A DNA stretch of 64,000 bases from Streptomyces sp. H27-C3 (GCF_030063415.1 NZ_JASITA010000011.1:124001-188000); one strand, 5' to 3'; counted from the first letter of the stretch, positions 18,188 through 27,660 are shown. Program-made: numbers and translations. The notes: generated by a model from the letters alone, not told the origin.

Positions 18188-19854
18188 ACATGGAGCCCTT
18201 ACCCTGGGCCTCCCTCGCGGTTCGAACAGATGTCGCGGTGCCAGAAAGGACGCGCGTGGTCACGGGAGGATTCGATGCCGCGCAACACCGGGTGCTGCGT
18301 GCGGTGGTCAAGACGCTGGAAGACCCGGCCGGGCGGCTCATCAATGACAGCAGCCGGGATCTGTGGCGGCAGATGGTCCACCAGCACATCCTCGCCCTGA
18401 CGCCCTCGGGCTTCAGCGTGGCGCGTCAGGAGTTCGTCAGTACGGTGTACGGCTGCGCCGTCGTCGAGGACGGCATGGACCGGCTGGTGGAAGCCACCTG
18501 TCTGGTCACGCCCGTGCTCGAACCTGCACTACTCCTCCTGCTCGCCGAGTGGAAGGCCCGGCTGGCCTTTCCCGGGCCCGACTGGGAGCCGCTGCGTCAT
18601 GTGCTGGACGTCGCCGTGGCCGAATTCGGAGCTCTGGTCGACCTGGCTACGGACGGCCTGGCTCCGCTGCCCGAGCACTGCGCCACCCCGTGGGAGGCCT
18701 TCGTCCATCTCGCCGACCACAACGGTCGCCCCGGCGAGTTGCTGCCCGCGATGGCCTTCCTCGAATATGTGTCGCACTGTACGGAAGTGGCCGCTGGAAT
18801 AGGGGAGTTGCGTACCTGGAACGACTACTTCGCCCAGCTGTGGGATCTGTCCGAACCGCTCGCGACGCTGCGGACCGGCCTCAGGGACAACGCCGGCCCG
18901 GACGCCGAGCAGGCCGGCGACCAGGCCCCGGCCCCAGGCGGCTCGTCGAGACCGCTGATCCGGATATACGTCAAGGTGGAGCCGGACCGCACGCCGCACG
19001 CCGGCGCGGGCAAACGGCGGCCCGTGCGGGCGCAGCGCTACTTCGTCTCGGCGTGCGTGAAGTACACGGATTCGAACGCGCTCCAGAGAGATCCCCATAC
19101 GGAACCTGGAGAGCCGGTGACCAAGTCGCAACTTCCTCTGGTTGTGGCAGAGTTGCTCACACACATGACCCAGCTGCGTCACTCCCGAGCCGAGAACGCC
19201 GCCCTGGAGATCTTCCTGCCGGCGGAGTTGCTCACCGAGCCCGTGGAGTGGTGGGACCGCGATCCCTCGCTGGGTTTCCCGAACGCCCTGCTGAGCCGAT
19301 ACCGGGAGATCCTGCTGCACAGCCTGGAGCGCGTACAGCGACCCACCTTCCACAACGCGTGGCGGGCCCGATGGGCACACTGGCGGGCCGGCGAGGGCCC
19401 GGGGCAGATGTACGAGTGCGCGCCGGACACTCTGACGGACGCCGAACACCTCGCTCTGATGGACGCGAAGATCGGCCGCGACGACGACGTGGTCGGCATG
19501 GTGCTGAGCAGACCGCCGCACCGTGACAGCGAACTGGGTCTGCGCGAGCTCAGTCTCGCCCTGGACCTCGGCGTGCCGGTGGTGGTCTACCACCGCGCGG
19601 ATCCCGCGTCAGCGGCGTTCCGGAGCATTATTCGTGAAAGCTTGGCCAATGATGGCCTGGCGAGTCTTCCCGAACGTGCGCAACAGTGGAAGTCCGACCT
19701 TGTCGTCCGTACGACGGCCGTGACCGGAGCAAGCGCCGCACAGGACCGGGACGTTGACGCGATCCGGTCGATGAGCATGATCTGGGACGACCCCGAGCAT
19801 CTTCTCGAGGGCGGGCAGAACGCTCCCGCCACTTTCGTAGGGGGGACCGAGTGA
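18184..19854 (+). CDS. VMAP-like protein (vWA-MoxR-associated protein)
   Basis: About 556 residues; GTG 18184 overlaps the hydrolase stop, and ATG 18190 is an alternative. The C-terminal half (roughly 250-530) has the pattern of the VMAP C-terminal domain: IRIYVKVEPD, ENAALEIFLPAELL, a WWDRDPSLGFP stretch and HNAWRARWAHWRAG, ending with LDLGVPVVVYHRADP. The N-terminal ~220 residues are helical and unassigned; they may be an effector-associated adaptor. In the published VMAP ternary systems this protein acts with a MoxR ATPase and a vWA protein, which is exactly the order of the next two genes. A role in signalling or conflict is inferred. Confidence 0.65.
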   Translation: MNMEPLPWASLAVRTDVAVPERTRVVTGGFDAAQHRVLRAVVKTLEDPAGRLINDSSRDLWRQMVHQHILALTPSGFSVARQEFVSTVYGCAVVEDGMDRLVEATCLVTPVLEPALLLLLAEWKARLAFPGPDWEPLRHVLDVAVAEFGALVDLATDGLAPLPEHCATPWEAFVHLADHNGRPGELLPAMAFLEYVSHCTEVAAGIGELRTWNDYFAQLWDLSEPLATLRTGLRDNAGPDAEQAGDQAPAPGGSSRPLIRIYVKVEPDRTPHAGAGKRRPVRAQRYFVSACVKYTDSNALQRDPHTEPGEPVTKSQLPLVVAELLTHMTQLRHSRAENAALEIFLPAELLTEPVEWWDRDPSLGFPNALLSRYREILLHSLERVQRPTFHNAWRARWAHWRAGEGPGQMYECAPDTLTDAEHLALMDAKIGRDDDVVGMVLSRPPHRDSELGLRELSLALDLGVPVVVYHRADPASAAFRSIIRESLANDGLASLPERAQQWKSDLVVRTTAVTGASAAQDRDVDAIRSMSMIWDDPEHLLEGGQNAPATFVGGTE

Positions 19855-20891
19855 ACGCGGCGCACCAGGACGAGCAGCTCTACCGGGGCGCGGGGGAATC
19901 GTTACCCGACACGCCGTACGAGAAGCGCACCTGGCCGGAGGGTCCGCCCTGGCGCACCTTCCGCGGTGCGGTCACGATGCCCGAGCCGCCCGACGACGAC
20001 GAGGCGGACCGCCGGCTCGGCCCGCCCGGACGCCCCCGGGCCCCCCGCGCCGAGGAGGTGCGGCTGATCAACGCGGCGCTCCTGCTGCGCAGGCCGCTGC
20101 TCGTCACCGGCCGGCCGGGGGTGGGCAAGTCCGGCCTCGCGTACCGGATCGCCCGTGAGCTGCGGCTCGGGCGCGTACTGCACTGGCCGGTGACCAGCCG
20201 GACCACACTCGCCTCGGGGCTGTACGAGTACGACGCCATCGGGCGGGCGCAGGCCACCCAGGACGCCGCAGCGGGAACGGGACGGCCCGGCATCGGGAAC
20301 TACGTCCAACTGGGCCCGCTGGGTACCGGGATGCTCCCCCACAGGCTGCCGAGGGTCATCCTCATCGACGAGATCGACAAGTGCGACGCCGACCTGCCGA
20401 ACGACCTCCTGACCCTGTTCGAGGACGCGTGGTTCGAAGTGCCGCCACTCTTACGGGTGAAGCAGACGGAATCGACCGCCACCGTCCATACGGCTGACCC
20501 CGGGCACACCGCTGTGGTCGAGAACGGAGTGGTGACAGCACACACCTTTCCGGTCGTCGTCATGACCTCGAACGGTGAACGGGAGTTCCCCGAAGCATTC
20601 ATGCGGCGATGCCTGCGGCTCGACATTCCTGACCCGGACGCGGAGACATTGGCAGAACTGGTATCCGGGCATTTCGGTAATCTCCTCAGCGGGAGCCAGG
20701 AGGCGCTGATCCAGGATTTCCTCCGGCGCAGCTCACAGGTGGGCGGACTGGCCGCCGATCAGTTGCTGAATGCGGCCCACTTGGCGACATCGGGTCTCTA
20801 CCTCCAGGACGGAGGAGATGTCACCGAGTGGCAATCGGTTCTCGCCGCTATTTGGCATCCCCTGGGCGCTGAAGGGGCGGACACGGCGTGA
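19851..20891 (+). CDS. MoxR-type AAA+ ATPase
   Basis: 346 residues, with GTG 19851 overlapping the VMAP stop. The Walker A motif GRPGVGKS is at residues 87-94, Walker B ILIDE at 170-174, sensor 1 in VMTSNGERE near 240 and an arginine-finger candidate in FMRRC. MoxR ATPases act as chaperone-like remodelling enzymes, typically together with a vWA-domain protein, which follows here. The N-terminal 60 residues are Pro/Asp/Arg-rich and probably disordered. Confidence 0.85.
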   Translation: MNAAHQDEQLYRGAGESLPDTPYEKRTWPEGPPWRTFRGAVTMPEPPDDDEADRRLGPPGRPRAPRAEEVRLINAALLLRRPLLVTGRPGVGKSGLAYRIARELRLGRVLHWPVTSRTTLASGLYEYDAIGRAQATQDAAAGTGRPGIGNYVQLGPLGTGMLPHRLPRVILIDEIDKCDADLPNDLLTLFEDAWFEVPPLLRVKQTESTATVHTADPGHTAVVENGVVTAHTFPVVVMTSNGEREFPEAFMRRCLRLDIPDPDAETLAELVSGHFGNLLSGSQEALIQDFLRRSSQVGGLAADQLLNAAHLATSGLYLQDGGDVTEWQSVLAAIWHPLGAEGADTA

Positions 20892-23800
20892 CCGGTCAGG
20901 AGCCGGCGGCGAGGGACGCCGGCGCTCAGCGCCGACGGGACGGGCCGACGCCCCCGCCCGATGGCCGGCGTCTGCCCCTGAGTGACTTGTACGCCTGGGA
21001 AGTGGCCGACGCCCTGTGGCTCGCGGCGCGCCACCCCTGGCTGGCCGACGGGCCGCCTCCGGTGGCGGGGGAACGCGCCGAAGGCACAGAACTGCCGCCC
21101 GCGGCCGCGCGGGAGGACAGCAGCGCCGACGCCGGTCCGGAGCACGCGCGTGCTCCGGGGCGACCGGAGGGGAGCGGGGAGAGCGAGCGGCCACCGTACC
21201 GGCCGCCTGCCCCCGCAGCGTCGCACGCCGAAACGGGGGCACGGGACACGCCGGGCCCGGAGGAGCCCGTTCGGCCACGACCGCAGGTGCCGGCCGGCCT
21301 CCCCGTCGCCCGGGCCACCGGCACGGTCCGGCGCGGCGCACCCGGCCATCGGAGCCTGGGCCGCGCGCTGCGTCCGCTGCGGGCCTTCGCCGCCTCGGCC
21401 CACTCGCACATCGTCGACGAGGCGGCGACCGCGGAGCGGATCGCCCTCGCCCCGCGTCTGCCGCCCGTGCTCGTACCCGAGCCGGAGCGGCTGCGCAGCG
21501 CCGTGCTCGTGGTGGACGACGCCCCTCACATGGCCCTGTGGCGGCCCGCCGTGCAGCAGTTCCGGTCACTCCTGAGTCAGTACGGCGGGCTGCGCGACGT
21601 ACAGATGAGGACGCTCGACACTTCGGACGCCTCGCGCGCACTCCTGCGCGTGTCCGCGACGTCCCGGCCGCAGCCGCCGCGGAGCCTGGTCGAGCCGGCG
21701 GGTCGGCGGATCGTATTCCTGCTGACGGACGGGGCCGCGCCCGCGTGGCGCTCGGGGGCCGCTCAGCGGCTGGCCGCGCTGTGGGGGAAATTCCAGCCAG
21801 TGGTCGTGTTGCAGGTGCTGCCGCAGCGGCTGTGGCCCAGTACGGGGCTGTTCCCTGTGCGAGTGAGGCTGCGCGCCCAGGGGCCCTGCTCGGCGAACGG
21901 GCAGGCGCGGTGGGAGGCGGCCGAGCCGCTTGCCGCGTCGCTGCTGCCCGGTTCGCCGGGGCACGTCGTGCCCGTCCCGGTGCTGGAGCTGGGCGCCGAG
22001 TGGCTCGGCCCGTGGGCCCGGTTCGTCTCCGGTACCTCCCCGCGCTGGGCGGACATGGCCGCGGTCCTGACCACTACCCGTCCGCTTCCGCCATTCCCAC
22101 CGCCCCCGGCCTCGGGGGCCACCGCGGCCGAGCTGGTCGCCCGGTTCCGCACCAGGGCATCAATGGACGCGTTCGCGCTGGCCACACGCCTGGCCGCGGT
22201 CCAGCTCGATGTGGAGACCATGACGGAGGTGACGCGTCAGATCATGCCGCGCGCCTCCCGGGCCCATCTGGCCGAGCTGCTGATCAGTCCGCTGGTCGAA
22301 CCACTGCCCGGCTGTGACGGGAGTTCTTATGTATTTGTCGACGGCGCCCGTGAGGAGTTACTCGCCTCCGGCAGCAGAACCGCAACGGAACAGACACTGA
22401 GGAAGGCTGCCGAATTCCTGGCACCGCACAACGAGGCGGCTCGAGAATTCCTCCGATATCTCCACGGATCCAGTAACTCGCCCCATCATGACGACGCGCT
22501 GTCGGCAGTCGAATCGACGACAGAAAATCTTCGGTTCCGGCAGGCGGAGCACGCAGCGCTGCAGGCGATTTCCGGGGCTCATCTGCACCGCGCCCGCAGG
22601 CTCGGCGAGCACATCGGGACCGACCGGCCGACAGCTTCGAACACGCCTGAGGTCCCGCGTCGGGAAACCCCCCCGCGTGATCGCAGCGATGAGACACTCC
22701 CCGACGACACCACCCCCAAGTCTGGAGGCCCACCAGTGAGTACGGTCCCCGCCCCGGCGCAGAGCCAGGCTCAGCCGTCCCCGGCCGGAGGCGGTGCGCG
22801 ACCGGCCATGCCCGCCGTCTGGGGCAACATGCCACCCAGGAACCTTGTCTTCACCGGGCGTGAAGAGTTGCTTGTCAGCCTGGAATGCGGCCTGCGTGAG
22901 GGGCCGACCGCCGTACTCCCGCACGCGCTCCACGGAATGGGCGGTGTCGGAAAATCGCAACTCGCTCTGGAGTACGTATACCGGCACGCCGCCGAATATG
23001 AGGTGGTCTGCTGGATTCCCGCCGAGCGCCCCACCCAAATTCAGCAGGCGTTCGTGGAACTGGCCCGGCGGCTACACCTGCCGGTGAGCTCCGAGGCGAT
23101 TACCGCCGTCCCCGCCGTCCTGGAGGCGCTGCGCACGGGAAACCCGTACGGAAAGTGGCTACTGGTGTTCGACAACGCCGAAAGTCCGGGAGCCGTGCAG
23201 GAATACTTCCCGAGCACCCCCGAGGGGGGACCGGTAGGCTCCGTAATCGTGACATCGCGCAATCCCCAGTGGAACACCCTGGCCCATCCGTTGGAAGTCG
23301 ATGTGTTCGAGCGCCGGGAGAGCATTCAGCTGCTCCGGCGACGAAATCCCGACCTGTCCACCGAGGACGCGGACATGCTCGCCGCGGTCCTCGGCGACCT
23401 CCCGCTCGCGGTGGAGCAAGCGTCGGCGTGGCGTGCCGAGACCGGCATGCCCCCGGCCGAATATCTGAGGGTGTTCGAAGAAAAGAGCGCCGAGCTGATG
23501 GCGGTGTCGCCGCCCACCCAGTACGAGAAGACGGTCGCCACCGCGTGGAACGTCTCCCTCGACCACGTCGAGGGCAAGAACGCCGGGGCGATCCAACTGC
23601 TGGAACTGTGCGCCTACTTCGCACCGGAGCCGGTCTCCCGACAGTTCTTCTCCAACGCCGTCTCAGAGCCGATCGCCCGGGAACTGGACCGGATTTTCAC
23701 CGACCCGATCCGCCTGAGCCGGGCCATCCGCGAGATCAGCCGTTACTCCCTGGCGAAGATCGACCACCGCACCAACTCGATTCAGATGCACCGGCTGGTC

Positions 23801-25300
23801 CAGGCCGTGCTCGAAGCGCGCATGTCGGAGGAGCAGCGCCACACGTTCCGCCACGGCGCCCATCTGCTGCTGGCCGCCAACGCTCCCAGCGACCCGCGTG
23901 CCCCGCAGAACTGGGGCCGCTTCGGCGAGCTCTATCCCCACGTCATCGCCTCCCGCGCCGCACTGTCGCCCAACCGCAATGTTCGCCAGATGGTCTACAA
24001 CGTCGCGGAATACCTCTTCTACTGGGGTGACCACGAGGCCGCGCTGCAGTTCGCCGGGGAAACCTACGAGCACTGGTGCCGGCTCTTCGGGGAGGACGAT
24101 CAGCAGACCCTGATTCTCGGTCGGCATGTGCGCTTCATCATGTGGACGATGGGGCACTACCAGGAGGCCGCGGCCCTCGGCGAGCGGATGCTCGCCAAAC
24201 TGGAGGACGCCGGGCCGGACCTGGAGGAGGAGTACCTGCGTGTCAAGGGCCAGGTGTCCGGCGACCGCAGAGCACGCGGGGACTTCCGCGGCGCCTTGCA
24301 GTTCGACGAGGAGGTCTACGCCCGGGCGGTCAGATCGTATGGTGACGAGGACCCCGAGACGCTCCTCCATGCGCACAACCTCGCGGTGACCCGGAGGGGC
24401 AACGGTCTCTTCCGCGAGGCGCGGGACCTGGACGAGGCGAGCTGGCGCACCAAGGTACAGATGTTCGGTGCGGACGCGCCCACCACGCTCAACTCCGAGG
24501 TCTCCCTCACCCTGGACCGGCAGGAACTCGGCGAGTACGCCGAATCGGAGAAGGCGTGCGAGGAAGCGGTCGACACGTTCCGCGAGACCTTCGGCGACCT
24601 GCACCCCTCGACCCTGCGGGCCGTGGCGCGCCTGGGCGTGGCCCAGCGCAAGGCCGGCCACCACCTGGACGCTCAGGCAAACACCAACATCGCCAGGGAC
24701 GCGCTCATCAACCGGTACGGCGAGCGCAGCCCGGACGGACTACAGACGTCCTTGAACCTCTCCATCGACCTGCGGCAGAACGGCGACCTGCAGGAGGCGC
24801 TGAAAATTGGAGAGCGGACCAGGACGCTCTACGCCGAGGTCTTCGGCAAGGACCATCCCCACACCGTGGCGGCCGACGGCAACCTGGCCATCACGCTGCG
24901 GCTGGTCGACCGGGTGGACCAGGCACGCAAGCTGAACGAGTCCGCGCTGGCCCGCTTCCGGGGTCCGCTCGGCGACACGCATCCACACACTCTCATCTGC
25001 GCGATCAATCTGGCCAACGACCTCTTCGCCCAGGGCGAGGCGGCCGCCGCACTCGAACTCGATCAGGCAACGCTGCCAGGGGTGACCGAGGCGCTGGGCG
25101 AGGGGCACCCCACCGTGCTGGTCCTGCGCAGCAACACGGCTTGCGATCTGCGGGCGTTGGGGCGGACCGGCGAAGCCGAAGAACTGCACCGCAGCGCGGT
25201 CGACGACATCGTGGCGAAGCTGGGCGACGACCACCCGGCCTACCGAGACACACTCGCCTGGCGCCGGGCCAACTGCGACATCGACCCGATGCCGATCTAG
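20888..25300 (+). CDS. fxsT: vWA-like / NB-ARC / TPR protein (FxsT-like, SAV_2336-related N-terminus)
   Basis: 1470 residues. Residues ~15-50 contain LSDLYAWEVADALWLAARHP, as in SAV_2336-type proteins, followed by a Pro/Ala-rich linker. A vWA-like fold spans roughly 200-380, with VLVVDDAPHM in place of a strict DxSxS, and LTDGAAP near 277. A STAND-type NB-ARC ATPase follows from ~655: NLVFTGREELL, Walker A GMGGVGKS near 681-690, Walker B LLVFDNAE near 757, SVIVTSRN and LPLAVEQA. TPR repeats of the DHPHT / LGDTHPHT type fill ~1010-1460. This is the architecture of the tetratricopeptide protein of FxSxx-COOH systems, with the vWA partner of the VMAP system fused in front. GTG 20888 overlaps the MoxR stop. 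Confidence 0.75.
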   Translation: MTGQEPAARDAGAQRRRDGPTPPPDGRRLPLSDLYAWEVADALWLAARHPWLADGPPPVAGERAEGTELPPAAAREDSSADAGPEHARAPGRPEGSGESERPPYRPPAPAASHAETGARDTPGPEEPVRPRPQVPAGLPVARATGTVRRGAPGHRSLGRALRPLRAFAASAHSHIVDEAATAERIALAPRLPPVLVPEPERLRSAVLVVDDAPHMALWRPAVQQFRSLLSQYGGLRDVQMRTLDTSDASRALLRVSATSRPQPPRSLVEPAGRRIVFLLTDGAAPAWRSGAAQRLAALWGKFQPVVVLQVLPQRLWPSTGLFPVRVRLRAQGPCSANGQARWEAAEPLAASLLPGSPGHVVPVPVLELGAEWLGPWARFVSGTSPRWADMAAVLTTTRPLPPFPPPPASGATAAELVARFRTRASMDAFALATRLAAVQLDVETMTEVTRQIMPRASRAHLAELLISPLVEPLPGCDGSSYVFVDGAREELLASGSRTATEQTLRKAAEFLAPHNEAAREFLRYLHGSSNSPHHDDALSAVESTTENLRFRQAEHAALQAISGAHLHRARRLGEHIGTDRPTASNTPEVPRRETPPRDRSDETLPDDTTPKSGGPPVSTVPAPAQSQAQPSPAGGGARPAMPAVWGNMPPRNLVFTGREELLVSLECGLREGPTAVLPHALHGMGGVGKSQLALEYVYRHAAEYEVVCWIPAERPTQIQQAFVELARRLHLPVSSEAITAVPAVLEALRTGNPYGKWLLVFDNAESPGAVQEYFPSTPEGGPVGSVIVTSRNPQWNTLAHPLEVDVFERRESIQLLRRRNPDLSTEDADMLAAVLGDLPLAVEQASAWRAETGMPPAEYLRVFEEKSAELMAVSPPTQYEKTVATAWNVSLDHVEGKNAGAIQLLELCAYFAPEPVSRQFFSNAVSEPIARELDRIFTDPIRLSRAIREISRYSLAKIDHRTNSIQMHRLVQAVLEARMSEEQRHTFRHGAHLLLAANAPSDPRAPQNWGRFGELYPHVIASRAALSPNRNVRQMVYNVAEYLFYWGDHEAALQFAGETYEHWCRLFGEDDQQTLILGRHVRFIMWTMGHYQEAAALGERMLAKLEDAGPDLEEEYLRVKGQVSGDRRARGDFRGALQFDEEVYARAVRSYGDEDPETLLHAHNLAVTRRGNGLFREARDLDEASWRTKVQMFGADAPTTLNSEVSLTLDRQELGEYAESEKACEEAVDTFRETFGDLHPSTLRAVARLGVAQRKAGHHLDAQANTNIARDALINRYGERSPDGLQTSLNLSIDLRQNGDLQEALKIGERTRTLYAEVFGKDHPHTVAADGNLAITLRLVDRVDQARKLNESALARFRGPLGDTHPHTLICAINLANDLFAQGEAAAALELDQATLPGVTEALGEGHPTVLVLRSNTACDLRALGRTGEAEELHRSAVDDIVAKLGDDHPAYRDTLAWRRANCDIDPMPI

Positions 25301-25323
25301 CGGCCGCGGCGCCAAGCCGGCGC

Positions 25324-25354
25324 CGCGCGGTTCGGCCGCACACCGAACCGCGCG
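25324..25354. terminator. Bidirectional terminator between convergent operons
   Basis: A perfect 12-bp inverted repeat (CGCGCGGTTCGG and its complement) with a 7-base loop. It sits between the stop of the rightward NB-ARC/TPR gene (25300) and the stop of the leftward HExxH gene (25395). A weaker GGCGCC pair precedes it. Confidence 0.75.
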
Positions 25355-25394
25355 CCGTCATGGCAGATGCTCGCCATGGGACGGCTGGGCCGGG

Positions 25395-27287
25395 TCACGC
25401 CCGACCCAGCCAGCGCGCGAGGTCGACGGGGTCCGGCGGCCTCCCCACGGTCCGCCGCACGGTGCGGTGAACCGCCGCGACCAACTCCGGCGCGGCCGTC
25501 AGTGCCCGCACCGCCTCCGGCGCGCGCCCGGCGTCCGCGAGGACAAGCCGCAGCCCGGACCAGGCCCCGGGCGACGCCGGATCGCCGCTGATGTCCCGTA
25601 CGTAGCAGGGCAGTGCCGCGGCGAAATCGCCGCAGGCCCAGAGCAGATCCGCGGGGGTGGCTCCGGCGACCCCGGCAACGGTGTCGCCGGGGCTGTCCCC
25701 CATCTTGTCGAGCGCCGCCGGGTCCGTGAGACCGATGCGTACCAGCATGGCGCGGGCATCCAGATGCCGCGCCGTCGATGACCTGGTCGGCGGCCGAGGG
25801 CGTGAGATGAGCGCGGGTGGACGTTCCCGGGCCGCGCACCACGCCGCCGACAGCCGTGCCACGGCGTCGGGCGGGGGCGGCACATGGGCAAGCCGCCAGG
25901 CCGCCCGGTGATCGGCGGCCATCCGGTGGGCCATCGCCTCCTCGGGGCCTTCTCCGGAGCGGTCGCGCCGTCGGCTCACGGCGTCCAGCAGGTCGTGGAG
26001 GGCCTCCCGGCCCAGCTCGGTCACTGCGGGGTCGGCTGCCAGCTCCGGCAGGACCCGCGCCAACTGGCTTTGCCACAGGGCGGTTTCGAACCGGGCGAGC
26101 GCGATGTCCGGCTCTCCCGGGCATCGTGCGCGGGCGCGCCAGAACCGCGCCACGGCCGCGAAGGCGTATGCGCCCTGGAGCATCCCGCCGAGCGGCCTGG
26201 GGTCGTCACGCCAGGGCGCGTAATAGAGCCGCACGGGCTGCTCGGCCCGCGGCGGTCCGCCGTCCTCCGGGGCCTGCGGCTCCTCGTGCAGCGGGTACAG
26301 GTGCATCAACGCGCTGAGTTTGCTGTGCTGAAGTTCGTGCACGAGTGTGGCCGCCCAGACGGTCACGGAGTCGGACATGGAGGACGCGAAGCCTCCGACA
26401 CCGTGTCCGCTGCTGACGCTGCGCACCCGGAAACGTTCGTGGGCGGGCATCGGCTGCACGGAGCGCAGGAGCACATCGGCGGCGGCGGCGGTCGGCGGAT
26501 CGGCGGCGCTCACCAGGGCGTACGCCGCCTGGAGCAGCCCACTCCAGGCGGTGTAGGCGCTGTGAGTGAGCCGCTCGGGCGCGCCGTCCGGCAGTGGCGC
26601 TATCCGGTGGCGGCCCAGGTCGTCCAGCACGATCCGGGCCGTCCCGCCGACGGTCAGGGCCAGTCGGCGCTGCGGAGTCCAGCCGGATGCCGGGTGCTCC
26701 GGGAGCGTGGGAAGGCGCAGGTGTCCGTACCCGCCGGTGAGGTGCAGCCGGCCGTGGATCGCCCGCGACTCGACCGCGGTCCACGCGGTGCGGTGCCGGT
26801 GCGCCGAGGGGAGACAGGCGGTTCCCAGCGTGGGCAGCCAGACCCTGCCGCCGTGGGCGGGTACGGGGAAAGCGAAGGTGAGGCCCGCGCGGGCCGCGGC
26901 GACGGCGGCCAGCGTGTGCAGGTGACCGATCTCGGCCCACAGCGGGGTGCTTTCACCGCCGGGCGCACGCAGCCGGGTCAGCAGGCGGGTCAGCCACAGT
27001 CCGGTCTCCGGAAGGAGGACGAGCTCTTCGACTACCTCCGGGCTCTGCCGCTGCGCGGCGGCGAGCAGGTCCCAGGCCCGCTCGGGGGCCGGGAGGGGAC
27101 TGGACAACCCGGCGAAGGGGCTGACGGCGTCCATCAGTAAATCGAACAGGAGGAGACGGTGGCTGAACTCGGCGCGTGCCAGTGCGGCGAGCGTGGCCCG
27201 GCCGGCGTCGCCGCGGGCCAGTTCGCGGAATTGCTGATGCGTCAGTGAATGCTGCGCCTGAGCGGCGTGCCGTGAGTCAGGGCGCAT
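25395..27287 (-). CDS. HExxH-motif peptide-modification enzyme (alpha-ketoglutarate-type peptide beta-hydroxylase-like)
   Basis: 630 residues. The N-terminus (HSLTHQQFRELARGDAG, then a Leu-rich helix) matches the HExxH motif domain that follows the radical SAM domain in FxsB-type maturases. The motif VHELQHSKLSALMHL lies at residues ~316-330 (His317, Glu318, His321). Enzymes of this class hydroxylate side chains of ribosomal peptides, which is family knowledge from memory. Here the domain stands alone and has a helical, TPR-like C-terminal ~230 residues. The gene lies 57 bases downstream of the precursor peptide gene in the same direction, with GAGGGAG just before the ATG. The natural substrate is therefore inferred to be that peptide. 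Confidence 0.7.
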   Translation of the reverse strand: MRPDSRHAAQAQHSLTHQQFRELARGDAGRATLAALARAEFSHRLLLFDLLMDAVSPFAGLSSPLPAPERAWDLLAAAQRQSPEVVEELVLLPETGLWLTRLLTRLRAPGGESTPLWAEIGHLHTLAAVAAARAGLTFAFPVPAHGGRVWLPTLGTACLPSAHRHRTAWTAVESRAIHGRLHLTGGYGHLRLPTLPEHPASGWTPQRRLALTVGGTARIVLDDLGRHRIAPLPDGAPERLTHSAYTAWSGLLQAAYALVSAADPPTAAAADVLLRSVQPMPAHERFRVRSVSSGHGVGGFASSMSDSVTVWAATLVHELQHSKLSALMHLYPLHEEPQAPEDGGPPRAEQPVRLYYAPWRDDPRPLGGMLQGAYAFAAVARFWRARARCPGEPDIALARFETALWQSQLARVLPELAADPAVTELGREALHDLLDAVSRRRDRSGEGPEEAMAHRMAADHRAAWRLAHVPPPPDAVARLSAAWCAARERPPALISRPRPPTRSSTARHLDARAMLVRIGLTDPAALDKMGDSPGDTVAGVAGATPADLLWACGDFAAALPCYVRDISGDPASPGAWSGLRLVLADAGRAPEAVRALTAAPELVAAVHRTVRRTVGRPPDPVDLARWLGRA

Positions 27288-27344
27288 ACACTCCCTCTGC
27301 GTTGGCCGGACCGGGACGGCCGGATCGGGGACGGGCAGGGATTG

Positions 27345-27524
27345 TCAGACGGTCCAGCTGTTCTCCCCGCCGGCAGATACGCTCCTGGCCGACCGCCCGA
27401 CGTCCTCCAGCAGCCGCCGCTTGGCAGGTGTTCTGGTGTTGTCGGACCGGGCGCGCAGCGCCTCAAGGGATGTGCCCGTGAGATCGGGCAGATCCGATGT
27501 GATGGCGCTTTCCGGCTTTTCCAC
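27345..27524 (-). CDS. FxsA-like RiPP precursor peptide, variant C-terminus
   Basis: 59 residues when started at the GTG at 27524, which is preceded by the strong ribosome site GGGGGAGGT nine bases upstream. A more distant GTG at 27587 would give 80 residues but has no such site. The middle carries the leader signature of FxSxx-COOH peptides, SDLPDLTGTSLEALRA, followed by a basic helical stretch (AKRRLLEDVGR). The C-terminal region SVSAGGENSWTV lacks the Phe-x-Ser-x-x ending. It has a Trp three residues from the end, so a Trp-Thr-Val three-residue unit could be the modified core. It lies between the caspase gene and the HExxH enzyme. The identification rests on the leader pattern and size. 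Confidence 0.65.
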   Translation of the reverse strand: MEKPESAITSDLPDLTGTSLEALRARSDNTRTPAKRRLLEDVGRSARSVSAGGENSWTV

Positions 27525-27660
27525 TGCCGTGAGACCTCCCCCGAGTCGTGCGGTGTTCGATCCGTCCTTACATGATGTCCTAAGCACGCACTGCTGGAAA
27601 CATGCTCAACCGGTCAGCCTCAGGGGTTCTACGAGCTTCGGATGGCTGAATCACGAAGCG

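Noticed and set aside
27525..27587. Longer, 80-codon form of the precursor peptide starting at GTG 27587
   Set aside because: No ribosome site precedes that GTG, while GGGGGAGGT is ideally placed for the GTG at 27524, and the shorter length fits FxsA-like peptides.
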